Below, one piece after another: positions 57,477 through 64,000 of a stretch of 64,000 nucleotides of DNA. A model generated the notes under the pieces. That model saw only the letters and a list, made by a program, of their open reading frames with translations. It did not search any database and had not been told where the DNA came from. The translations under genes were made by a program, and so were the position numbers. Positions within the stretch are counted from its first letter, which is position 1, and every line of letters starts with the position of its first letter. Location: positions 496,001 through 560,000 of the forward strand of contig NZ_LGUI01000003.1 of the NCBI RefSeq assembly GCF_002891295.1, read 5' to 3'. Source of the DNA: Streptomyces eurocidicus. GTDB taxonomy: Bacteria > Actinomycetota > Actinomycetes > Streptomycetales > Streptomycetaceae.

Positions 57477-57998
57477 ATGGGGCTGAAGGTGACACTGAAC
57501 GAGGCATGGACGAACCCACCGCGCCGCAGGCTGGCGGGGCTGGCGCGGATCACCAACGATCAGGGAAAGGTGCTCGTGTTGCTGTCCGGCCGGGGCCCGA
57601 GCTGGCTGCTCCCCGGGGGAATGGCCATCGCGGGAGAGACCGCGGCCGACGCGGTCAGGTATCAGGTCCGCAGAAAGCTCCAACTGCACGTGGAGGTGGG
57701 CCCGGCGATCGCGATCGACCACGTCACGGCGAACCGCGCCGAGGGCACGGTGGAGGGCATCAACATCGTGTTCGAGTGCGGTGAGTTGTCCACGGCGCAG
57801 ATCGAATCGATCACTCTTCCCCTGGCCCTCAAGGGTCAGGGGCCGGAGATCCTGAAGTACGAGTTCATGGGCCACGAGGAGCTCATGGAGAACGTGCCGC
57901 AATGGCGCCGGACCATGGCCGCGGAGGCGGCGACGGTGACCCGGGTCGGCATCCCGTACCTGCAGGACGGAAAGCCGGTGTCGAACCGCGCCGCCTGA
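57477..57998 (+). CDS. Nudix-fold protein with degraded catalytic box
   Basis: 173 residues from ATG 57477 (AAGGAGGG about 10 nt upstream; ATG 57468 is too close). The Nudix box GX5EX7REUXEEXGU survives only as GMAIAGETAADAVRYQVRRKLQL: the G and first E remain, but the REUxEE metal ligands are RR/KL, so hydrolysis is unlikely. Immediately precedes the graspetide genes in the same direction (187 bp), so it may act as a binding or regulatory protein of that cluster. Confidence 0.75.
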   Translation: MGLKVTLNEAWTNPPRRRLAGLARITNDQGKVLVLLSGRGPSWLLPGGMAIAGETAADAVRYQVRRKLQLHVEVGPAIAIDHVTANRAEGTVEGINIVFECGELSTAQIESITLPLALKGQGPEILKYEFMGHEELMENVPQWRRTMAAEAATVTRVGIPYLQDGKPVSNRAA

Positions 57999-58185
57999 CC
58001 CGCAGCGGGCGATCCGCTGAGAGACCGCCCGCGCCGACGCACCCCGCACCCCACTGCCGAGCCATCCGGGCTCGGCGGCGTTACCCGGGCGCCCCAGCAC
58101 CCCCTAAGCTGCCGCCCCCGTGTCCCGGCGTTCCCGCGGGGCACCACCGCACAGCCCTGTCCGTCCTCGAATGGAAAGGCACGCG

Positions 58186-58488
58186 ATGTTCAATTACGCC
58201 GAACGGTTCCCGACCGGGACACCGCTCCCTCAGGGATACCGGACCCCCACGCCCTGGGCGCTGCGCCGCATCGCCCCGTACCCGCCGGTCGAGGCACACC
58301 AGTACACCCGCGTGGAGCTGGATGCCGGAACGCAGACCGCCCGCTACCTCGACGCCTCGGGCGCGCTCATGACGGCGCCGGGGCACGGGACGTCGTCCGG
58401 CACCAACCCGCCCACCGGGACGACCGGCCAGGGTGACCGCAGCAGCGACTCGCCCGACAGCGACACGGGGAATGACACCGACCAGTGA
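58186..58488 (+). CDS. tgmA: Graspetide precursor peptide (ATP-grasp-modified RiPP, TgmA-like)
   Basis: 100 residues. The leader carries the family marks PWALRRIAPYPP (23-34) and LDAGTQTARYLDASG (45-59), recognised by the ATP-grasp ligase. The core from about residue 66, GHGTSSGTNPPTGTT, is Ser/Thr-rich and is followed by an Asp-rich end with Asp at 84, 88, 91, 93, 97 and 99. No Lys and no Glu occur in the core, so cross-links should be Thr/Ser-to-Asp esters. ATG 58186 follows AAAGG at 7 nt. Overlaps the ligase gene by 4 bp. Confidence 0.88.
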   Translation: MFNYAERFPTGTPLPQGYRTPTPWALRRIAPYPPVEAHQYTRVELDAGTQTARYLDASGALMTAPGHGTSSGTNPPTGTTGQGDRSSDSPDSDTGNDTDQ

Positions 58489-59453
58489 CGGACCCCCGCC
58501 CGGTCGCGGTCGTCACCAACCTCGACGACCCGACCGCCGATCTGGTGATCGCCGAGCTGCACGACCGGGATGTCCCGGTCGTGCGGTTCGACTCCGGTGA
58601 CTTCCCCGCCACCCTGTCGTGCTCCGCCTTCATCGGCGGTGACGCGACGCAGTGGCGCGGAAGCGTGCGGACACCCACCCGCAGCCTTCAACTCAGCGCC
58701 GTCCGGTCCTTGTACTACCGGCGCCCCTCCGGGTTTTCCTTCCCCCACCTCGACCCCCAGGACGCGAGGTTCGCCGCCGCCCAAGCCCGTTACGGCCTCG
58801 GTGGCGCCCTCGTCTCGCTCCCCGGCTGCCTGTACGTCAACCACCCCCACCGCATCGGCGACGCCGAGTACAAACCCGCCGGCCTCGCAGCCGCCGCAGC
58901 CTGTGGCTTCACCGTTCCGCCCACGCTGATCACCAACCGGCCCGACGACGCCCGCACCTTCATCAAGCGGTACGGGCCGGTCATCTTCAAACCCATCTCC
59001 GTGCCGCTCTACCTCATCGACGGTGCGGCGCAGACCGTGCCCGTCAGCACAGTCGAGGCCGACGAGATCGACGACTCCGTCGCCGGCACCATGCACCTCT
59101 TCCAGGCACAGGTGGACAAGACCGCGGACGTCCGCGTGACCGTGATCGGGAACCGGATATTCGCGGTGCGCATCGACTCCGGGCTGCTCGACTGGCGCAC
59201 CGACTACAGCACCCACACGTACACCCCCGTCACACCACCGCCGGACGTCGAGCGCGCGCTCTTCGCCTACCTCCGGCACTTCGGACTCGTCTTCGGCGCG
59301 TTCGACTTCGCCCTCGCGCCCTCCGGCGAGTGGACGTTCATCGAATGCAACCCCTCGGGCCAATGGGCGTGGATGGAGCCCCCCACGGGACTGCCCATGA
59401 CCGCGGCCCTCGCCGACCTTCTGGAACGAGGCACCCATGACCGCCGAACCTGA
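58485..59453 (+). CDS. tgmB: ATP-grasp macrocyclase for the graspetide (TgmB-like)
   Basis: 322 residues: SLYYRRPSGFSFPHL, an ATP-grasp region with FIKRYGPVIFKPIS, FQAQVDKTADVRVTVIGNRIFAVRID, and the Mg/ATP-binding end GAFDFALAPSGEWTFIECNPSGQW. MvdD/MvdC-type enzymes activate acidic side chains as acyl-phosphates and join them to Ser/Thr (esters) or Lys (amides) of the precursor. GTG 58485 overlaps the precursor stop (GTGA). The 3' end overlaps the first methyltransferase by 17 bp, so the three genes are co-translated. Confidence 0.92.
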   Translation: MTDPRPVAVVTNLDDPTADLVIAELHDRDVPVVRFDSGDFPATLSCSAFIGGDATQWRGSVRTPTRSLQLSAVRSLYYRRPSGFSFPHLDPQDARFAAAQARYGLGGALVSLPGCLYVNHPHRIGDAEYKPAGLAAAAACGFTVPPTLITNRPDDARTFIKRYGPVIFKPISVPLYLIDGAAQTVPVSTVEADEIDDSVAGTMHLFQAQVDKTADVRVTVIGNRIFAVRIDSGLLDWRTDYSTHTYTPVTPPPDVERALFAYLRHFGLVFGAFDFALAPSGEWTFIECNPSGQWAWMEPPTGLPMTAALADLLERGTHDRRT

Positions 59454-60657
59454 CATCGACTCCATCGCCGCCGACCTGCGGTACCAGCTCGCCGCGCGTC
59501 TCACCGACGCCGGGCATCTGCGCTCCCCGCAATGGCGCGCCGCCGTCGAAGCCGTCCCCCGCCATGAGTTCGTACGCCGTTTCTACCGAGAGACCGACGC
59601 CCCCGGACTGACCACCTGGACACCGGTCACCCCTGAACTCTCCGGCGTCAAGGAATGGCTACGGCAGGCGTACACCGACGAAACCCTCATCACACAGTTC
59701 GACGGCCGGGAGATCGACTGGACCGACCCGCAGCCGATCAGCGGTGCGCACCCGACCTCGTCCTCGACGTTGCCGGCCCTGGTGGTGGACATGCTGGAAG
59801 AACTCCAGGTGCACGACGGCATGAACGTCATGGAGATCGGCACCGGCACCGGCTACTCGACCGCCCTCATGTGCCGGCGCCTCGGCGCCGGACAGGTCAC
59901 CTCCATCGAGACCGATCCCGACGTCGCCGACCGCGCCCGCGACGCACTCGACCGCTGCGGATACGCCCCGCGCCTCATCATCGGCGACGGCCTCACCGGA
60001 GACCCCGAGGGCGCCCCCTACGACCGTACGATCGCCACCTGCGGCGTACGGCGCATTCCCCGTTCATGGGTGCGGCAGACCCGCCCCGGTGGGATCGTCC
60101 TCGCCACCCTCCGCGGCTGGATGCGTTCCCTGGGGCTCGTCCGTCTCGCCATCGGCCACGACGAGCGCGCCGAGGGCCGGTTCGTTTCCGGCGACCCGAG
60201 TTTCATGATCGCCCGCCAGCAGGACGCGCCCGAAAGCCTCGGCATGATCCCCGCGCCGGACGACGGCGCTTCGCGGAGCACTCCGTACGGGCCCGAACTC
60301 CTGATTCAGCCCGGAAGCGGGTTCATGGCCCAACTCGCCATGTCGGCCGCCCGCTTCTTCTCCATGCCGGCCGACGACGGCACACCATGCACGTACGTGC
60401 TGAACACCACGGACGATTCGTTCGCCGTCCTCACGCCCAAGAGCGACGACGAATGGAACGTCCGCCAGGGCGGCCCGGTCGCCCTGTGGGACGTGTTCGA
60501 GAACGCGCTCGACATCTGGCGCGCCGCTGATTCCCCGATGCCGACGGAGTTCGGGATCACCGTCACGGCAGAGGATCAGCGGGTGTGGCTCGGGTCACCG
60601 GACGGTCCGAGCTGGAGCCTGCCGACCCGAGCGGAGACCGGAGGCCACCCGGCGTAG
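59437..60657 (+). CDS. PIMT-type methyltransferase 1 (graspetide-associated)
   Basis: 406 residues, about twice a housekeeping protein-L-isoaspartate methyltransferase (210). Rossmann core: VPRHEFV near 40, substrate loop HPTSSSTLP (about 105-113) and SAM site MEIGTGTGYSTAL (about 132-144), ATCGVRRIP. A C-terminal domain of about 170 residues (ARFFSM, GGPVALWDVFENALDIWRA) is typical of RiPP-associated PIMTs. In fuscimiditide-like systems such enzymes methylate one core Asp to form an aspartimide. ATG 59437. Confidence 0.88.
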   Translation: MTAEPDIDSIAADLRYQLAARLTDAGHLRSPQWRAAVEAVPRHEFVRRFYRETDAPGLTTWTPVTPELSGVKEWLRQAYTDETLITQFDGREIDWTDPQPISGAHPTSSSTLPALVVDMLEELQVHDGMNVMEIGTGTGYSTALMCRRLGAGQVTSIETDPDVADRARDALDRCGYAPRLIIGDGLTGDPEGAPYDRTIATCGVRRIPRSWVRQTRPGGIVLATLRGWMRSLGLVRLAIGHDERAEGRFVSGDPSFMIARQQDAPESLGMIPAPDDGASRSTPYGPELLIQPGSGFMAQLAMSAARFFSMPADDGTPCTYVLNTTDDSFAVLTPKSDDEWNVRQGGPVALWDVFENALDIWRAADSPMPTEFGITVTAEDQRVWLGSPDGPSWSLPTRAETGGHPA

Positions 60658-60702
60658 CGTGACCGCGGCCCCGGCCCGTGAATCACTGTCCGGGGCCGCC
60701 GC

Positions 60703-60849
60703 GCGGCACTCGACTTCATCGTGTCGCCCGAGGGTGACTGGACGTTCTTGGAGGCGAACCCCTGCGGCCAATGGGACTGGATCCAGGCCGCCACCGGCCT
60801 GCCCATCGCCGAAGCCATCGCCGACGAACTGACAGGAGTCGCCGAGTGA
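60703..60849 (+). pseudogene. Remnant of a second ATP-grasp ligase
   Basis: The in-frame stretch ALDFIVSPEGDWTFLEANPC-GQWDWIQAATGLPIAEAIADEL ends at 60849. It aligns with the last ~50 residues of the intact ligase (AFDFALAPSGEWTFIECNPS-GQWAWM..TGLPM..ALADLL), yet no start and no upstream two thirds exist. Its stop overlaps the start of methyltransferase 2 as the intact ligase overlaps methyltransferase 1, so a second ligase-PIMT pair has lost most of its ligase. Confidence 0.85.
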
Positions 60850-62033
60850 CCGACCTCAGCCTCGAAGCCGCCCGACCGTACATGACCGCGCTCGCCGACG
60901 AACTCACGAAGGGCGGCGCGATCAGGTCCCGCGAATGGGCCGAGGCATTCGCCACCGTGCCCCGGCATGTGTTCGTGCCCGAGTGGTACGAACAGGAGAC
61001 CGACGATAAGGGCATCACCGTGTGGCGGCGGCATCAGGCCGGCACCTCCGACGAGGATCTCGCCGCGGTCTACCGCGATGCCACCCTCGTCACGGCCCTC
61101 GACCCGGACACCGCCCGGCAAGCCGACGAATCGGCGTGGACGGGCTTCCCCACCTCGTCCAGCACCCTTCCCGGCCTCATGGCCCGGATGCTGGAAGAAC
61201 TCGATGTCGAGGACGGGCACCGTGTCCTCGAAGTCGGGACAGGCACCGGCTACAACGCCGCTCTGCTGTGCGCCCGCCTGGGCGACGGTGCCGTGCACTC
61301 CGTCGACATCAGCCCTGATCTCGTCCGCGCCGCGGAACGCCGGCTGTCCGGAATCGGGTACGGCCCACAGCTCTCTGCCGTCGACGGGCGGAACGGCTAC
61401 CCCGGCGGCGGCCCGTTCGACCGGATCATCGCCACGTGCTCCGTACCGGCCGTCCCCTCGGCATGGATCGAGCAGACAATGCCCGGATCCGTCATCCACA
61501 CCGACATCGCGCTCGGCGTCGAGGGTGGCCTCGTCCGCCTCACCACCGACGCGGAGCACCGCGCGCTCGGCCGCTACACCGGTACCACCGGCCGATTCAT
61601 AGCCGCGCGAACCGACGCCCGCGTCTACCACCGCACGGAGCGAGCGCCCGCCGCCCCCGAAGCGGACCACCGCCCGACGCCCGTCACCGCGAGCGACATC
61701 CGAACGCACTACCCGTTCCGCCTGCTGCTCGCCTTCCACCTCCCCGAGGCGAAGCTCGTCTATCACCGCGACGACGCCGGAACCCTGTCACTCCAACTCC
61801 AGCAGAACGACGGTTCATGGGCCCGTGCTCCCCTCACCGAGGAAGGAACGGGCATCGTGACGTACGGCGGAACTCCCGACCTCTGGCAGCAGGTCGAGGA
61901 CGCCTGGACATGGTGGAACGCCACAGGCCGCCCCGCGCAGGACCGGTTCGGATACGTCCGCGAGCCCGACGGGCGCGCGTCCGTGTGGCACATCCCCGAC
62001 GGCCGCCGATGGGAACTCACCCCGGACGACTAG
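60846..62033 (+). CDS. PIMT-type methyltransferase 2
   Basis: 395 residues from GTG 60846 (GTGA overlap with the ligase remnant). Same layout as methyltransferase 1: VPRHVFVPEWYEQET, FPTSSSTLPGLMARMLEELDV, SAM motif VLEVGTGTGYNAALL, IIATCSVPAVP, and a C-terminal WQQVEDAWTWWNATGRPAQDRFG domain. Divergent in sequence from copies 1 and 3, so not a recent exact duplicate. It may serve the same precursor or one lost with its ligase. Confidence 0.87.
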   Translation: MTDLSLEAARPYMTALADELTKGGAIRSREWAEAFATVPRHVFVPEWYEQETDDKGITVWRRHQAGTSDEDLAAVYRDATLVTALDPDTARQADESAWTGFPTSSSTLPGLMARMLEELDVEDGHRVLEVGTGTGYNAALLCARLGDGAVHSVDISPDLVRAAERRLSGIGYGPQLSAVDGRNGYPGGGPFDRIIATCSVPAVPSAWIEQTMPGSVIHTDIALGVEGGLVRLTTDAEHRALGRYTGTTGRFIAARTDARVYHRTERAPAAPEADHRPTPVTASDIRTHYPFRLLLAFHLPEAKLVYHRDDAGTLSLQLQQNDGSWARAPLTEEGTGIVTYGGTPDLWQQVEDAWTWWNATGRPAQDRFGYVREPDGRASVWHIPDGRRWELTPDD

Positions 62034-62051
62034 CAACAGAACGCGTGGATC

Positions 62052-62324
62052 CGCGACACCCCCGCATGCGCGGGGACCACAGGATGGTCATGGGCGGGCC
62101 CTCGACGCCGTTGGGACCACCCCCGCATGCGCGGGGACCACCATCTCCGCCGCCCGCTTCGCGCGCTTGTGGAGGGACCACCCCCGCATGCGCGGGGACC
62201 ACCGGGGCCTACGGAAGGAAACCCCCGTGACACCGGGACCACCCCCGCATGCGCGGGGACCACGTGGCCACGTGCCATGAGGAATTCCCTTTCGGGGGAC
62301 CACCCCCGCATGCGCGGGGACCAC
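62052..62324 (-). CRISPR. Type I-E CRISPR array, five repeats and four 32-bp spacers
   Basis: 29-bp repeats with core CCCCGCATGCGCGGGG start at 62052, 62113, 62174, 62235 and 62296; every spacer is exactly 32 bp. The 62052 copy has four changes at its left edge (CGCGAC for GGGACC), the usual sign of the leader-distal end, so the array is read leftward (GTGGTCCCCGCGCATGCGGG...) with the leader right of 62324. No cas gene in the window. Lies between methyltransferases 2 and 3. Confidence 0.95.
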
Positions 62325-62458
62325 AGCGATTGATCAGCCGTTTCGTCTTGGGGCAGGCCGGATTTTACTCACAACTACGGGATCCGGCATGCCAGTCATT
62401 TCGGTTCCCCCGAGCTACCCCGGCGACGACAGCGAAGAAAGCTGAGAGGAGAGAACTG

Positions 62459-63586
62459 ATGAACTGGGCACCCCGCGCCGCGGCCCTCGCCGAGCGCGTC
62501 ACCCACCCCTCGTCACGGTGGCGCGCCCCCGTGGCGCAGACCGCCCGGCACGAGCTCGTGCCGCGGTGGTGGCAGCGCGCCCCCGGCGGCTGGGCGTTGC
62601 GGAACGGAGAGGCCGACAAGGGCCGGTGGCTCGACGCCGCGTACGGCGACGCCTCGCTGGTCACCAGCGTCGGGCCCCTCCACGCCGACCACGCGACCGG
62701 CGACGATCACCCGGCGGGCCTGCCGACCTCGTCCTCGACACTGCCCGGTCTCGTCGTCCGCATGTTCCAGCACGCCCGCCTCGGTGACGACGACACCGTG
62801 TGCGACATCGGCACCGGATCGGGCTACGGCGCCGCCCTCGCGGCCCGCCGCCTCGGCGACGCGCAGATCACCAGTGTCGACGTCGACCCCTACCTCGTCG
62901 AGGCCGCCCGAGCGCGCCTCGACGCGATGGGCCTGCACCCCGCACTCGTACACACGGACGCCACCGGCGACCTGCCCGGCACCTTCGACCGCATCGTGGC
63001 CACCGTCGGCGTCCGGCCGATCCCGGCGAGCTGGCTCGCAGCCCTCGAACCCCACGGGCGGCTGGTGACCACCATCGCCGGCACCTCCCTTCTCGTCACG
63101 GCCGAGAAGACCGAGGACGGTGGCGCGACCGGACGCGTCGAATGGGACCGGGCCGGCTTCATGCACACCCGCCATGGCTCCGACTACCCCCCACGCCTCG
63201 CCGTGCTCCTGGCCGCCGCGCGTGAGCACGACGGCGACGACATCAGCACCGGCCGGTACCCCGTCGTCCAGGTCACCGAGGCATGGGACCTGGCATCGAT
63301 GCTCGATGTCGTCGCGCCGGGCATCGAGCACCGGTTCGACGAGGGCGGCACACAGCGCACCGCCCTGATGGCACACGCCGACGGCTCGTGGGCCCGGGCC
63401 ACCGCCCGCGCCGACGAGGCTCCCCAGGTCCACCAGGGCGGCCCCCGAAGGCTCTGGGACATCCTCGACGAGATCCGCACGCACTGGCTCACCCACGGCG
63501 AACTCCCCGTACGCGGAGCCAAGGTCTTCGTGAAACCCGACGGATCGACGTACCTCGCCCGCGGAAAATGGCTGGCCGAGCTGTAG
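62459..63586 (+). CDS. PIMT-type methyltransferase 3
   Basis: 375 residues; ATG 62459 after GAGAGGAGAG. The N-terminus is shorter and more diverged (ARHELVPRWWQR), then LPTSSSTLPGLVVRMFQHARLG, SAM motif VCDIGTGSGYGAALAARRLG, IVATVGVRPIPASW and the C-terminal GGPRRLWDILDEIRTHWL domain shared with copy 1. It has no adjacent ATP-grasp gene. The CRISPR leader side overlaps its promoter region (62325-62458). Confidence 0.87.
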   Translation: MNWAPRAAALAERVTHPSSRWRAPVAQTARHELVPRWWQRAPGGWALRNGEADKGRWLDAAYGDASLVTSVGPLHADHATGDDHPAGLPTSSSTLPGLVVRMFQHARLGDDDTVCDIGTGSGYGAALAARRLGDAQITSVDVDPYLVEAARARLDAMGLHPALVHTDATGDLPGTFDRIVATVGVRPIPASWLAALEPHGRLVTTIAGTSLLVTAEKTEDGGATGRVEWDRAGFMHTRHGSDYPPRLAVLLAAAREHDGDDISTGRYPVVQVTEAWDLASMLDVVAPGIEHRFDEGGTQRTALMAHADGSWARATARADEAPQVHQGGPRRLWDILDEIRTHWLTHGELPVRGAKVFVKPDGSTYLARGKWLAEL

Positions 63587-63627
63587 AGCACGGCACCCCG
63601 GCCCGGCATCCACAGCGTGTGGACGCC

Positions 63628-63731
63628 ATGGGGCCTTCTCGTCCGTCTCGCCCTCGGCCACGACGGGCGCGCCGAAGGCCGGTTCATGGCCCGACTCGCC
63701 ATGCGGCCGCCCGCTTCTTCTCCATGCCGGC
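63628..63731 (+). pseudogene. Fragment of a fourth PIMT gene with an internal deletion
   Basis: 63630-63685 matches methyltransferase 1 at about 60132-60183 and 63681-63731 matches about 60320-60371, both at about 90% or more, with the intervening ~141 bp absent. The junction lies at GGTTC, which occurs at both ends of the missing segment in copy 1, pointing to deletion by short-repeat recombination. No open frame remains. Confidence 0.8.
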
Positions 63732-63753
63732 ACCGGTGACGTGGCGGCGCCTC

Positions 63754-64000
63754 TCAGGCAGAGGCCGACTTCAATGTCACAGGGAGAGTCTTGTAGCCGT
63801 TGGCGATGAACGACTCCAGTGGCTCCAAGGAGCTCGGGGAGCCGGCCAACGCCATGTGCGGGAACCGGTCGAAAATGGCGGGCAAGGCGATTTCGGCCTC
63901 CATGCGTGCCAGTGACGCGCCCAGGCAGTGGTGGACTCCGTGCCCGAAGGCCACATGGTTCCGTCGTGTCGCGCGCGTGATGTCAAATACCCGGGCATTC
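63754..64000 (-). CDS. Cytochrome P450, C-terminal end (runs off the right edge)
   Basis: The last 81 residues of a P450: heme-binding loop FGHGVHHCLGASLARMEAEIAL with the proximal Cys, then LPAIFDRFPHMAL and a C-terminal beta segment. The start lies beyond base 64000. Convergent with the methyltransferase genes; whether it belongs to the graspetide locus cannot be told. Confidence 0.9.
   Translation of the reverse strand, partial: NARVFDITRATRRNHVAFGHGVHHCLGASLARMEAEIALPAIFDRFPHMALAGSPSSLEPLESFIANGYKTLPVTLKSASA

Noticed and set aside
57477..57998. Active Nudix hydrolase
   Set aside because: The metal-binding REUxEE residues of the Nudix box are missing.

Overview
The window is high-GC actinobacterial DNA and almost certainly Streptomyces. 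The signs are: third-codon-position G/C close to saturation, GTG/TTG starts with GGAGG-type ribosome sites, rare TTA codons, XRE/DUF397 gene pairs, an SSI-type protease inhibitor, sigma-F/sigma-N-like sporulation sigma factors, and a type I-E CRISPR repeat of the Streptomyces form. From memory (no search was run), the middle of the window follows the order of the S. coelicolor block running from about SCO4035 (sigF) down to SCO4007. The two outer thirds are accessory.

Left third (1-22.4 kb). A leftward operon runs from 7637 off the left edge: WrbA-like flavoprotein, type B carboxylesterase, type II DAHP synthase, EntA-like dehydrogenase, PhzD, PhzE, and the start of an AMP-ligase. DAHP synthase + PhzE + PhzD + the dehydrogenase is the known chorismate route to 3-hydroxyanthranilate; the final product is not visible. 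A divergent transaldolase-like gene (7966) may adjust erythrose-4-phosphate supply. Further right are a damaged XRE/DUF397 pair, two small proteins, a MocR regulator divergent from an AhpD-like gene, an MFS exporter, two BBE-type flavin oxidoreductases, a GAF/PucR-type regulator with two TTA codons, a transposase-derived protein lacking its first catalytic Asp, and a frameshifted hydrolase.

Middle (22.5-44 kb), conserved chromosome. Two STAS proteins; a small membrane protein; a Dabb protein; tandem sigma factors (sigF-like, sigN-like); a lipoprotein; a MarR/MFS pair with twin palindromic operators; a TetR/MFS pair with a 15-bp inverted-repeat operator; an orphan OmpR-type regulator; a luciferase-like oxidoreductase; tRNA-fMet, tRNA-Arg(ACG) and tRNA-Ser(GCT), with terminators after fMet and Ser; an SSI-family inhibitor; a 1,583-residue PAS/pseudokinase/receiver protein; and a divergent TetR/MFS pair with a 13-bp-arm operator. 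A GC-rich intergenic repeat family recurs at gene ends throughout.

Right third (44-64 kb), accessory. A small glycosylation-type island (hexapeptide transferase, GT2 glycosyltransferase, NAD-epimerase, NsdA-like regulator); a small catalase; a LuxR/AAA regulator broken by two frameshifts; an acyl-CoA synthetase; and a complete IS5-family element inserted inside the first codons of an XRE regulator. From 57.4 kb comes the most interesting locus: a degenerate Nudix protein, a graspetide precursor (tgmA-like), its ATP-grasp ligase (tgmB-like), and three different PIMT-type methyltransferases in tandem. A truncated second ATP-grasp and a deletion-bearing fourth PIMT fragment lie among and after them. 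A five-repeat, cas-less type I-E CRISPR array sits between the second and third methyltransferases. The 3' end of a cytochrome P450 gene lies at the right edge.
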